A stretch of 64,000 nucleotides of DNA from Zasmidium citrigriseum (lineage: Eukaryota; Ascomycota; Dothideomycetes; Mycosphaerellales; Mycosphaerellaceae): assembly GCA_002786025.1 (NCBI GenBank), contig NHNW01000005.1, forward strand, positions 186,001-250,000, read 5' to 3'. This document shows, piece by piece, positions 53,258 to 63,523 of the stretch (positions within the stretch are counted from its first letter, which is position 1; every line of letters begins with the position of its first letter). Position numbers and translations under genes: made by a program. The notes beneath the pieces are model-generated. The model was given only the letters and a program-made list of their open reading frames with translations, ran no database searches and was not told the origin of the DNA.

Positions 53258-54633
53258 ATGTCCTCAAAGACCTCAAGCCAGCAACCTGGAAAACCGCTTC
53301 GCATCCTCATCGCCGGCGGCGGCATAGGCGGCCTCACAGCAGCAATCGCCCTCCGAAAAGCCGGCCACCATGTCGAAGTCTTTGAGCAGTCCAGCTTCTC
53401 CCACGAAACCGGAGCAGCAGTCCATCTCGCGCCAAACGCCAATGGTCTGCTCAGGAAACTAGGCCTGAAAGCCGAAGATATCGGAGCTGTGGACCTGATC
53501 GGTACAGACGAATACACGGCCGATGGGGAGCTTCAGGATACAATTGCCTCTGGGAACTCCAGGGAAATTTGGGGCCATCCATGGCAATTGGTACATCGCC
53601 AGGCTCTTCATACTTCTTTGAGGGAGATGGCGATCGAGGAAAAGAGGGAAGGAGAGCCTGTGAAGTTGAGATTGGGCAGTGGGGTCAAGTATGCGGATCC
53701 TGATACTGCTACGCTGTTCTTCGAGGATGGGTCCCAAGTTCAAGGGGATCTCATCATTGGCGCTGATGGAGTTCATTCTCACACCAGGAAGGCCATTCCA
53801 GGCGGCGATCTGAAGCCCTTCGACTCTGGCACCAGCGCTTACAGATTTCTCATCCCGACTTCCAAGCTGGCTGCGGATCCTCTCACGGCGAACTGTGTCT
53901 CCAAACCAGGATACATGGTGATGTGGATAGGAGGCTCGAAGAAAGTCGTTATGTATCCCTGCAAGGAAGGGACGATGATGAACTTCGTTGCCATGCATCC
54001 TAGCCATGAGTCGGCTCACGATGTTGCTGGCTCCATTAGTGCATGGCAAGAGACCGGTGATAAAGAGAGGATGCTCAAGATCTACGAAGACTTCGCACCT
54101 TCAATTCAGGCAGTCTTGTACAAGGCGGATGAGAGCAGCTTGAAAGTCTGGAATTTACTTGACATGGAGAGAATGCCGAAGTTGGTGAATGGCAAGCTGG
54201 CTGTTCTGGGTGACGCAGCGCATCCGTTCCTACCACGCAGGTCAACTCATCATGGCCTGAAGTTAACAGTATGCTAACGCTCTACAGACCACGCCCAAGG
54301 TGCCGCCCAGGCAATCGAAGACGCCATCTCCATCGCTGCCGTCCTCCCGTTGGGCACTCCAGCTACGTCCATCCCTGAACGCCTTCAACTTTATCAGAGG
54401 TGCAGACATGAGAGAGCTCACAAGATTCAGGCGAATACTCGGAGGACGGGCGAGGCGAACTCGACTTCTGCAAGTGATGAGAACAACTTTGCGAGTAAGT
54501 AGTCTCCCCGTGCTGGGCTTTTGGGAGTTGTACTGATGCTTGTGTAGATTTCATTGAGTACAACTGTGCTCATGATGAGTATCAGCATTCGACAGAAATG
54601 TTGATGGAGCATCTGAAGAAGGGAAAAGCGTGA
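53258..54633 (+). CDS. FAD-dependent monooxygenase, salicylate-hydroxylase-like
   Basis: Exons 53258-54236, 54288-54494 and 54548-54633; 423 aa. Rossmann motif LIAGGGIGGLTAAIALRKAG near residue 17, DG motif LIIGADGVHSHTR and GD motif LAVLGDAAHPFLP make it a class A flavoprotein monooxygenase. Intron 1 (54237-54287) needs a GC donor (gcaggt); this joins FLPH to HAQGAAQAIEDA, the conserved FAD-binding stretch, whereas the adjacent GT donor shifts the frame to a stop. Members hydroxylate phenolic acids, salicylate to catechol being the model. ATG 53258 was chosen over non-ATG extensions. In context it would prepare the substrate for the dioxygenase next door. Confidence 0.86.
54237..54287 (+). 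other. GC-AG intron (51 nt) in the monooxygenase gene
   Basis: Donor ccac|gcaggt, acceptor ctacag. Using it aligns the product with the family across PFLPH-xAQGAAQAIED. The overlapping GT donor four bases downstream yields an early stop. Confidence 0.7.
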
Positions 54634-55034
54634 GCGTGGGGGTTTTCCAACAGTAACTTGTAGATACAGCATGATTAGCCACCGTGAAGCTACTCAATTT
54701 GAGCATAGCATATGGATGTTTGTCTGTTAGTTCTCTCATGTATCCGCATAAGTCGCCATGAAGTTGTCGGATGACTCCGTGAGTTTGATGAGTGATATTG
54801 TATAATACTCTATACACGTTTAACATAGGAAGGGAGAGATGTACTTATTACGACATACATCTTCACCAAACGTTGGCTTTGCTCCGGATAATCAGAGTCT
54901 GACACTTGATGTAGGTGCACATGGAAACACTATCCTTCGGTACACACTGTCGACGATCTCAAACAACCCTCGTAGATGTGAAAGAACAATGAATTCGAAG
55001 ACTCCTCAACGCTAGCACCCGCCATCATAAAGTC
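54634..55034. other. Convergent intergenic region
   Basis: 401 bp, relatively AT-rich, between the 3' ends of the monooxygenase and dioxygenase genes. No gene is seen. Confidence 0.45.
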
Positions 55035-55951
55035 TCAATGAGCCGCCACAGCCTTCCCCCATCCCCCAATCGTGTACTGACTATTACACATATTCGTCAA
55101 CTCCCAAGTCTCCGCCCCCAGCACCCCACCCTCTCCCTCAACATCCTCCCAATCTCCCGCCACTCCCGCAACATAACACGCCGCCATATAATGATCATCC
55201 GTCGCATGCGCATCCCTGTAATAAGGATGCTTCATAAGTCTCGTCAACGCCCTCCTCAACGCCGGCCCTTTATTCCTCCTCATCACGTCCTCGAAACTCT
55301 GCCGAAACTCCAGCATTCGAGCTTCGGGCGGCGTGGGCTGGGCGAAGTTATCTCTGTAGAGGAGCATTGGCCACCAGATGTTGCGAAAGAGGTTGTGGAC
55401 TGCGCCGCCGGTGCCGATTATGAGGTAGTTTTCTTTGCGGAAGGGACGGATGGAGGACCCAATTCGTGTGTGGAAGTGGGGGTCGAAGCGGGCGTTCATG
55501 GAGATTATCGTCGTCGGTGGGCATTTCTCAGGGAACATCCTTATCAAAATCAAAAACGTATCATGGATCCATTCGAACTTGTCGTTCCCCGTGACATTAA
55601 ACCCCTCTTTCCGCAACGTCTTGATCACCCGCTCGCCGGTTTGCAAATCGGGTTCCAGTTTGTAGTCGACGTATTTTGACGGGTGCACGTAGGCTACAGG
55701 GGATTTGCCTGGGGCGGGATTCATGGCTACTTGGATTTCGTCGCCGGTGGCGTCCCAGTGGGCGCCCATCATGATTATGCCTTTTATGTTGTGCGTGAGG
55801 GCTGCGTCGCCGCAGGTTTTCCAGTAGGTTGCTGAGGTGGATTCTTCGCCGAGCATCATTGTTGAGCCGTGGGAGAAGAAGTGGACTGGTGTTAGTGCTG
55901 CGGGTGGTGTTAGTAGGGGATGAGTGGATCAGGCTGTGGGGACTTGCCCAT
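55035..55951 (-). CDS. LigB-family extradiol ring-cleavage dioxygenase (4,5-DOPA dioxygenase type)
   Basis: Exons 55951-55948 (four bases: ATG G) and 55897-55035; 288 aa. The intron (55947-55898) has the donor gcaagt and acceptor cgcag, giving the start MALTPVHFFSHGSTMMLGEE, typical of fungal DODA-like proteins. Metal-ligand histidines are visible in FFSHGS, IIMMGAHWDATG and the NLIIGTGG-like LIIGTGGAVHNLF; HFHTRIG is also conserved. These enzymes use non-heme Fe(II) to open catechol-type rings. An immediate partner of a salicylate-hydroxylase-like gene, so hydroxylation followed by ring cleavage is the likely sequence. Divergent from the SDR gene over 306 bp. Confidence 0.88.
55898..55947 (-). 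other. GC-AG intron after a 4-nt first coding exon
   Basis: Minus-strand gcaagt...ctactaac...cgcag. It has the consensus donor extension and branch site. The alternative GT donor two bases downstream leads to a frame with no similarity to dioxygenases. Confidence 0.75.
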
Positions 55952-56257
55952 GGTGGTTGTTGTTTCTGCTTGTACAGTGTGGGTTGAAGGTGCTCTGGTG
56001 AGCAGGTGAGGTCTTGAGCTCTCTTGACCTTGTCCGGACTTTCGGTCTCGAATCTCGCAACCATTACTGACTTTGGGCGGCGAGGCTGACAGCTCCCTTT
56101 CCGGTGGATGTGCTCCTTCGGAAGGAGTGGGGGAACGAAAGCGGGCCCAAGGGTCCTGCCCTCGGAGCTCGGCATGCATCTCGTCGACGTCACGTCACAT
56201 CCTCGCGGCCAAGATGGCAACAACTCCATCGACTGCAGATCACGTACCGTCAACAAA
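55952..56257. other. Divergent promoter region, dioxygenase / SDR
   Basis: 306 bp between head-to-head starts; contains an in-frame but non-conserved extension of the SDR frame. Confidence 0.45.
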
Positions 56258-57071
56258 ATGCCGAATACCCTGATCGTTGGCGCCACTCGCGGCCTAGGCT
56301 TCGAATTGGCCAAGCAGTACGCCGAGAAAGGCCACACTGTCACTGGAACAGCACGCTCGAGTACTCCCAAAGACGCCCCCGATTCCATCAAGTGGATCAC
56401 TGGTATCGATGTCGCTGAGGAGGATGCCGGTCCCAAGATCGCCGAAGGCCTCAAAGGACAGCCTCAGGATATCGTGATCATCTCCGCTGGCTACTTCGGC
56501 AAGGAGTCTTTCGAAGAGCCCGACTTCGCCGCTGAAGTCCAGATGTACAAAACATCATCCATCGGACCTGTCTTCATCACGCATGCTCTACACAAAGCCG
56601 GTCTCCTGAAGAAAGGCACAAAACTCATTCTCGTATCCTCCGAAGCTGGCAGTATCACCCTCCGCCATGAAAGCGAAGGCGGCGGGAACTATGGCCATCA
56701 TGCATCTAAAGCGGCGCTGAATATGGTCGGCAAGCTGCTGAGCTTTGATCTGAAGGATGCTGGCGTTGCTGTTGGTCTGGTGCATCCTGCTTTCATGAGG
56801 ACGGAGATGACGCGGGGTGTGGGCTTTGATAAGTTTTGGGATGTTGGTGGTGCGGTGACGCCGGATGAGAGTGCGAGGAGTTTGATTGAGTGGATCGAGG
56901 GGTTTGATATTGGGAGGACTGGGGAGTATTGGGCGCCGAGGGGTCCTGGGTATGTTGTGCTCTTGGCTGAAATGGAAGTGATTGCTGACTTGCCGCAGGG
57001 ATATCGGGACTGCAGAGCCTGTTCTTGGACCGAAGGACAAACTGTCAACGCCGCTACAGCTTCCTTGGTAG
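56258..57071 (+). CDS. Short-chain dehydrogenase/reductase (SDR) with altered catalytic Tyr position
   Basis: Exons 56258-56949 and 56999-57071 (intron 49 nt, GTATGT...CGCAG); 254 aa. NAD(P)-binding motif LIVGATRGLGFELAKQYAEK, then IVIISAGYFG (NAG-like), catalytic Ser in LILVSSEAGS and the active-site region NYGHHASKAALNMVGK. Four residues before the catalytic Lys, where SDRs have Tyr, this protein has His; a Tyr lies two residues earlier. The last exon gives GDIGTAEPVLG and a typical end (TPLQLPW). It would oxidise or reduce a hydroxyl/carbonyl intermediate, possibly in the aromatic pathway. Start at ATG 56258; the open frame upstream is not conserved. Confidence 0.88.
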
Positions 57072-57163
57072 TTATCTCCAAGACCTTCCGTCGAACAATC
57101 TCTTCGCTTGCCATTAAATGCCATCGTCGCCCATTTCGCAATCCGGAGATTGACTCGGCATCG

Positions 57164-58828
57164 TCAATTGGTGTCGATGACAGCTTTGTCTTCTTTCTTC
57201 ACCTGCGGCGGCCACCTGACGTAATCCAGGGGGATAAAATCAAGGTCGTGATTCAATGGTATCTCCCACTCCTCGGGCAGACAGACAAGTTGTTCTGTCT
57301 CGCTACCATCGATGTAGTACCCGTTGTAGAGACAGCCGGCTCCACTACTCCACAGCAATCGATCCCAATAGCCCGGACCAAGTACGGCCGCGGACTTATG
57401 AAGTTCATGAACGTAGTGATTGTCGAGGTCCCGATGTGTATTGAGCTTCCAATCTTCGTGTTCACTGATCTCTGTCTTTCCGACGACTTCGATCCGAGCG
57501 TTGAGAGTGTCGCGGTAGTGGGCATTGGGACTGATGGAAGCTTCTTTCAGAATGGCATCGTCTGGGATGGCTTCGACTATCAGCTCATCGAAGAGGTCCT
57601 TGTAGTTGGCGTAGATGCAAGCTCGAAGGATTTGCGGCATCATTTTCGGGGCCATCTTGGCGAGTGCGCGGTAGGTGGATGGTAATGCAGTGTTGGGGTA
57701 CCATATCAGGTAAGGGAAGTCGGGATACTGTTTCTGTAACAGGGCCGGAACTTTCGAAAGGACGTTGTTCATGATGAATCTTGCGCATACTGCCTTTTGA
57801 ATCCTTGGGTCGCCTGAAAGATGTTCTTGATTCGAGCACCATACCGCGAACATCGTGTTGTGGTAGATGCCGTGTACACAGAATTGGATCTCTCCCCAGA
57901 TGAGCTTTGGGCGTCGCAGTCTGCTGTACCTCTCCATATCGCCGTTGTATGCCGCCATCGCGGTGAGAGGGTCTTTGTCCATTGTCGGAAGATCAACCGG
58001 TAGTGGGTTCGTCAACAGATCGATCATAATCTTGCTGTGAGCGAGCTTCTCTGCAGTGACTTCTCCGGAACCCTCGTTGGACAAGTAGATGTCGTAAGCG
58101 TCGTGGTGAATGTTCATGTCTTCGGTGATGTTGAACATGTTGTCGGTGTAGCCATCGTCGTCGAAGAGCCCGAATTCTAGATGCTCATCATCGTGGTCAT
58201 CGTAGATTGTGGGTCCGCTGAAAGCCTGCTTGTCCTCGAGGGTCAAGCGAACAGCTGTGTCGCCGTTCAAGTAACCTGGTTCAGGGTCCTTGCTGTTGAT
58301 GGTCCGATCGTAGTCGTTCATCACATTGTACTTGACTGGCTGGGCCATGATGTGTTCGTAGATAGCCATGCTTCCGCTCTCTCGAGCCTCTTCGGCAACG
58401 TGACACTCAGGTAGGATACCAAGTTCGAGGAAGAGATCAGTGTATCCCGCCACTGCACAAGCCCGCCCAACTTGGTGGGACATGTGCGGATACTTCTTGA
58501 CAAGCTGTCGATATGTGTCTTCGGCGGCAACTTCTGGATGCCAAATGCAGTATGGCGTCTCCTCGTCCAGATTGGTGATGTCGGGAATGCGGTTGCTCAT
58601 GATGTCGCGAGCATTGAGGGCTCGAGTGAACTCTGGAAGGAGACCTCGCAGCTCTTGGCCGAAGCCGTCATTGTAGCGGACGCCTCGAATGGTACAAAGT
58701 CGCAGTAGTGGTACTCCGAAGCCTTCTGGAAGACGCTCGCCTCGGATTACTGCGCAAGTCTCTTTCTTGTCGAACTTCTTGATGCGGAGTCGCTCGAGGA
58801 GCTTCGTGGCCTGGGCGATGTCTGCCAT
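57164..58828 (-). CDS. Orphan intracellular protein with internal duplication
   Basis: A single exon of 554 aa. No family is recognised; no signal peptide or membrane helix. Two related segments are present, residues ~71-162 and ~347-442. Each has TPYCIWHP or FPYLIWYP, then TYRQLVKKYPHM or TYRALAKMAPKM, RACAVAGYTDLF or RACIYANYKDLF. They look helical, perhaps a two-unit repeat scaffold. The region between them is acidic (DDHDDEHLEFGLFDDD). The C-terminus has Trp/Pro-rich GPGYWDRLLW and EEWEIPL. The product could be a lineage-specific protein; function unknown. Divergent from the F-box-like gene. Confidence 0.72.
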   Translation of the reverse strand: MADIAQATKLLERLRIKKFDKKETCAVIRGERLPEGFGVPLLRLCTIRGVRYNDGFGQELRGLLPEFTRALNARDIMSNRIPDITNLDEETPYCIWHPEVAAEDTYRQLVKKYPHMSHQVGRACAVAGYTDLFLELGILPECHVAEEARESGSMAIYEHIMAQPVKYNVMNDYDRTINSKDPEPGYLNGDTAVRLTLEDKQAFSGPTIYDDHDDEHLEFGLFDDDGYTDNMFNITEDMNIHHDAYDIYLSNEGSGEVTAEKLAHSKIMIDLLTNPLPVDLPTMDKDPLTAMAAYNGDMERYSRLRRPKLIWGEIQFCVHGIYHNTMFAVWCSNQEHLSGDPRIQKAVCARFIMNNVLSKVPALLQKQYPDFPYLIWYPNTALPSTYRALAKMAPKMMPQILRACIYANYKDLFDELIVEAIPDDAILKEASISPNAHYRDTLNARIEVVGKTEISEHEDWKLNTHRDLDNHYVHELHKSAAVLGPGYWDRLLWSSGAGCLYNGYYIDGSETEQLVCLPEEWEIPLNHDLDFIPLDYVRWPPQVKKEDKAVIDTN

Positions 58829-59271
58829 GTGTGGCAGATGCTTTTGGAGTTGCGATGCAAGTCGTTGTTGATGATAAGAAGTCTAGGTGCGGCGCAGGAC
58901 TTGATAATGTCGGCATGCGGCGTCACATGTTGCGGCACGGGATGACGTCAAAATTGGGGCTTAGCTGGCTTTGACTCATTCACTCGCTCTTGAAATCGTC
59001 TCTGAAACCACTCACGCCAAAGAAAAGCCATTCGTATGATATCGTGTGTTGTTGAGCCGAACGGACAGACTGAACCCACGGGTGTCTCCCAATTCGATGC
59101 TTCAAGTCGTTCCTTCCTCAAGTGTACCGTTGCCCCACTTTATCGAGCGCGTGCCTTCCCTGCAGAAATGCATCCACTCGGGCCGCGCTTCTGCCTGTCG
59201 CTTGACTTCACCTCTAACTTCAGAACCAAACTTCACTCCGCACAACCACGACCAACACCCGACAATCCACC
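58829..59271. other. Divergent intergenic region
   Basis: 443 bp between two divergent starts. No additional gene is seen. Confidence 0.45.
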
Positions 59272-60564
59272 ATGGCGCAACTCCCGGAAGAGCTGCTGCA
59301 GATCATTTGCAACGACCTGCTCCCACCCACCTGGCTACCACCTGACGATACCAATCTTCATACCCTCGGAAGCCTTTGCCTGTCGAACAAAGCGCTCAGA
59401 CGCATTGCGCAACCGGTCATGTTGCACACGCTGGACTTCAAAATGCGCAGCTGGCAAAGAGTGCGGTCCGTCTTAATTCTCATCACCGAGCAGCCGCACC
59501 TTGCACAATACGTTCGTCGAATCGAAGTGTCCAACTTTGACACATACGCAGAGTATGATGAGGGGATGCGCCCATTCTCGCGGTCGCAGCTTGACAACAT
59601 CATCTGGGAGTCGCAACGACTCGACTTTTGGATCAATTGGCGCTGGAAGCTTCAGGATGACCTCGAAGAAGGACTCCAGGCGGCTGAGTTGGCCTTGCTG
59701 CTCTGCCTTTGCACCAAGCTCGAATGGATCGACCAGCGCTGTCTTGGCCTCCTCAACAGCGGTTATATGATGGATGACATTGTCAACTCCTTGGGCGCCT
59801 GTGGACTGATTGATAAATCGACGCCTTTCCAGAGCCTTAAAACGATCGCTTTGAGGACCTCGAAAGGAGACGGCGACGTATATCTCAACGACATTGCGTA
59901 TTTGTTTCGGCTTCCAGCCCTAACATCTTTCACATGTTTCACGCTGGACTGTTTGTCGGTCGAACGTCTGCCCGCCATCGAGTCTTCAGTACGACACATA
60001 ATGCTCGGTCAATCTCTTATCACCTCAGAAGAATTCGACGGGTTGCTCCGCATGTGCCCATGTCTCACCTCGCTAGAACTCCTGTGGGAGGGAGACTATA
60101 CTGATTGTATCGGTAACTACAAGGGTTGGGGCGACGTTCTACGCAAGCGTGGTCAATATCTCGAGACACTGGACTTCCACGTCGCTGCCTATTCGGATGA
60201 AGACTTACCATTCGGCACTCTGGGCTCTTTGGCCTCCTTGACCCAACTGAAGACGCTCAAACTGCCCTTCGACAGCCTCTACAACGACGATCTACCCTCA
60301 GACATGCAACAATGTCTCACGGACTTGCTCCCCGTGTCTCTGCGCACCCTCTCCATCGCCACGTACGAAGACACCCCAGAAGAGAATGAGCTGATACTTT
60401 ACTTTGAGTGTCAGCTTTCCTTGCTGCTCGAAGATGAGCGATTCGAGGATCTCTCTACCATCGAACTGGGTCCTATTCCAGATCTGGACATAGACTTCGT
60501 TGAGTTGGGATGGGAGTGGACGGAAGACTGTTACGGTAGAGTCGTTCTGGAGAGGGTTGAATGA
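59272..60564 (+). CDS. F-box-like / leucine-rich protein
   Basis: A single exon of 430 aa. The N-terminus MAQLPEELLQIICNDLLPP followed by LCLSNKALRRIAQPVMLHTL is a degenerate F-box, as is common in fungal proteins. The remainder has spaced Leu-rich segments (LFRLPALTSFTCFTLDCL, CPCLTSLELLW, YLETLDFHVAAY, LTQLKTLKLPF, SLRTLSIATYED), consistent with LRRs. Such proteins are substrate adaptors in SCF ubiquitin ligases; the target is unknown. Start context caccATGG. Confidence 0.75.
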   Translation: MAQLPEELLQIICNDLLPPTWLPPDDTNLHTLGSLCLSNKALRRIAQPVMLHTLDFKMRSWQRVRSVLILITEQPHLAQYVRRIEVSNFDTYAEYDEGMRPFSRSQLDNIIWESQRLDFWINWRWKLQDDLEEGLQAAELALLLCLCTKLEWIDQRCLGLLNSGYMMDDIVNSLGACGLIDKSTPFQSLKTIALRTSKGDGDVYLNDIAYLFRLPALTSFTCFTLDCLSVERLPAIESSVRHIMLGQSLITSEEFDGLLRMCPCLTSLELLWEGDYTDCIGNYKGWGDVLRKRGQYLETLDFHVAAYSDEDLPFGTLGSLASLTQLKTLKLPFDSLYNDDLPSDMQQCLTDLLPVSLRTLSIATYEDTPEENELILYFECQLSLLLEDERFEDLSTIELGPIPDLDIDFVELGWEWTEDCYGRVVLERVE

Positions 60565-60794
60565 GGAGGTGGTTACTGGCCCCGACACGTAACGACGGTG
60601 AAGGGGGTCATTCGCGAGAAAACATTGGAATTGCTCGAAAGGGACATGGGACGACATATCGCTGGTGGCTTCGAAAATGTGTTTCAGCGGAAAGATCTGC
60701 CGCCATTTGCTGTTACTAGCTTTCACCGAGACCAACAGTATCATCAAAGCAACATCCATTGCACGAACGGTCCCACATCCCTGCTCCCTCCCCC

Positions 60795-61633
<839 letters not shown>

Positions 61634-62527
61634 TTTGTAGTCAAATGCAGAACGGCTGTTGAATATGAAGTCAGTGTTGAAGAAGATTTCGAACCCGCAA
61701 GTATATAACTTGCCATCAGATCAGCAATTAGCCTGTCGAAGTCAACATCTCCTTGGACCCGACGCAATCGATCTCGAGAACGACTGGCTTGTACTTCAGG
61801 CTAAATGGAATCTACTATAGCTCTCACGATGGTGCTGCGACTAAGCTTAAGTTTTGGCTCGTGGGCCGATCCTTCAGTCCCAATCAGGAAGGTACTTTCT
61901 CTGAGACACCTTTTAGCCAGCCAATGAGTGTACAGCTCACATCAAACCGCTACACCACTTCTCATGGTCCATGTTTGATTGTAGCTTGTGCTCCTTCGCT
62001 AATATGCTTCGCTGTCTAGTCAGCAGGTTGTACAGCGCATGTTTCTTGTCAGGCTGAATGTCGTAGTGCGGTCTAGACAGCTTCGCTTGGATGCATCAAG
62101 CAATGTTTGGCATTGGCTTGTGCCGTTTGAATGCACCCACCAAGATGGCTGCAACATTGTTCTCATCTTGATCGATCACATGCTGTGTTACACAGCCTGA
62201 TTGGAGCCGGCTCATTTCCTTCCCCACAGCTCACTCACATCAATTGAGTATGTGGGTTTAATTCACACGGGAGTGGTGCAATGCAAACGTTTTTCACTTT
62301 TCCAACATAATGTTCCAGGCATTTGTCCGGGAAGCATGCATCAGAAGTGCTTACTGAATGCAAGCGAGGTTTCAGCCTAATTGCAACAACGATACATGAT
62401 CCTGTCGTGCAACAAGATGGTCCAAGCCATAAAAAGTCCTTGAGTACCCTTGACAAACCTCTACTACATCGCAAGACCTTCCATACTTTGCATCTAACCA
62501 CACAACTCCAACACCACAATCTCCAAA
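61634..62527. other. Divergent promoter region, xylanase / CE5 esterase
   Basis: About 0.9 kb between head-to-head starts of two wall-degrading enzymes. A plus-strand open frame at 61753-62019 is not convincing. Likely contains sites for wall-polysaccharide-responsive regulators, but I did not identify any with confidence. Confidence 0.45.
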
Positions 62528-63374
62528 ATGCATCTCCCGCTCTCCCTCCTCTCCCTCCTCCTCCCCCTAACAATCGCCAGCCCCCTCCACTCCCGCCAAT
62601 CCTGCCCCCCAATCCACATCTTCGGCGCCCGCGAAACCACCGCCCCAGCAGGCTACGGCTCCTCGTCCACCTTCGTCAACGCAATCCTAAACGCCTATCC
62701 CGGCTCCACCGCCGAAGCCATAACCTACCCAGCGGCAGGCGGCGACAGCTACGGTTCTTCCGTCCAGCAAGGGACGAAGAATATCGCGAATCAGATCAAT
62801 GCGTTTAATCAGAAGTGTCCGGGGGCGAAGTTGGTTGTTGTTGGGTATAGTCAGGTAAGTAAGGCTGATGTAGTGTATGGGGAGGGGAGGGCTAATGATG
62901 GTGTGGATTAGGGTGCCCAAATCGGCGACAATGCACTCTGCGGAGGTGGCGATCCGAATCAGGGGATCACGTATACGAATTCTTTGATTTCGAGTTCGGC
63001 GAGTGCGGCGATTAAGGCTGTGATTTGGGCGGGAAATCCGAGGAATTCGCCTGCGGAGGGGACGTTTCATGTTGGGAGTTGTACGGCTGGCGGTGTAAGT
63101 ACATTTACCTCCTGATGTTGTTGGTGTGGTTGCTGATGTGGATGATGTAGTTTGATCCGAGGCCGAATGGCTTTACTTGCTCGGCGTATGCGTCGAAGAT
63201 AAGATCGTATTGTGATGCCTCTGGTGAGTTGGTACTCTATCGCTGAAGATGGAGATGGACTGACGATCAAAAGATCCGTACTGTTGCAATGGGAACAATG
63301 CCGCCACGCATCAAGGCTATGGGAACGAGTATGGATCGAACGCTTTGGCTTTCGTAAAGAGCAAGCTTGGATAG
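62528..63374 (+). CDS. Secreted CE5 esterase, acetylxylan-esterase/cutinase family
   Basis: Exons 62528-62854, 62912-63094, 63151-63223 and 63274-63374 (introns 57, 56 and 50 nt); 227 aa. Signal peptide MHLPLSLLSLLLPLTIAS and a dibasic-free short propeptide. CE5 landmarks: CPPIHIFGARETTAPAGYG, the nucleophile in VVVGYSQ-GAQIGDNALCGGG (split by intron 1), WAGNPRN, and the Asp/His pair in DPYCCNGNNAATHQGYGNEY. Ten or so cysteines for disulfides. GDNALCGGG and DPYCCNG favour acetylxylan esterase over cutinase. Removal of acetyl groups would open xylan to the adjacent GH11 enzyme. Confidence 0.9.
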
Positions 63375-63523
63375 ATGCCAGAAGGCTGCTCGTGTAGTTG
63401 CTTTGGCTTCAACAGTCTGCGTCGGAGAGATCAAGAAATGTCGCGAAAGAAATGTTGCTGTTGGTATGCTAAAGAAGATGTTATCACACTCGTACATATC
63501 GCTCATACCCCGTTTCCAAAACC

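Noticed and set aside
54241..54287. Canonical GT donor (gtcaac) for monooxygenase intron 1
   Set aside because: Gives a frameshift and an early stop after the GD motif; the GC donor four bases upstream restores the conserved PFLPH-xAQGAAQAIED region.
61660..61760. tRNA-like pattern (ttcgaaccc near 61690)
   Set aside because: No matching acceptor stem, D-arm or A-box at proper spacing; it lies just upstream of the xylanase start.
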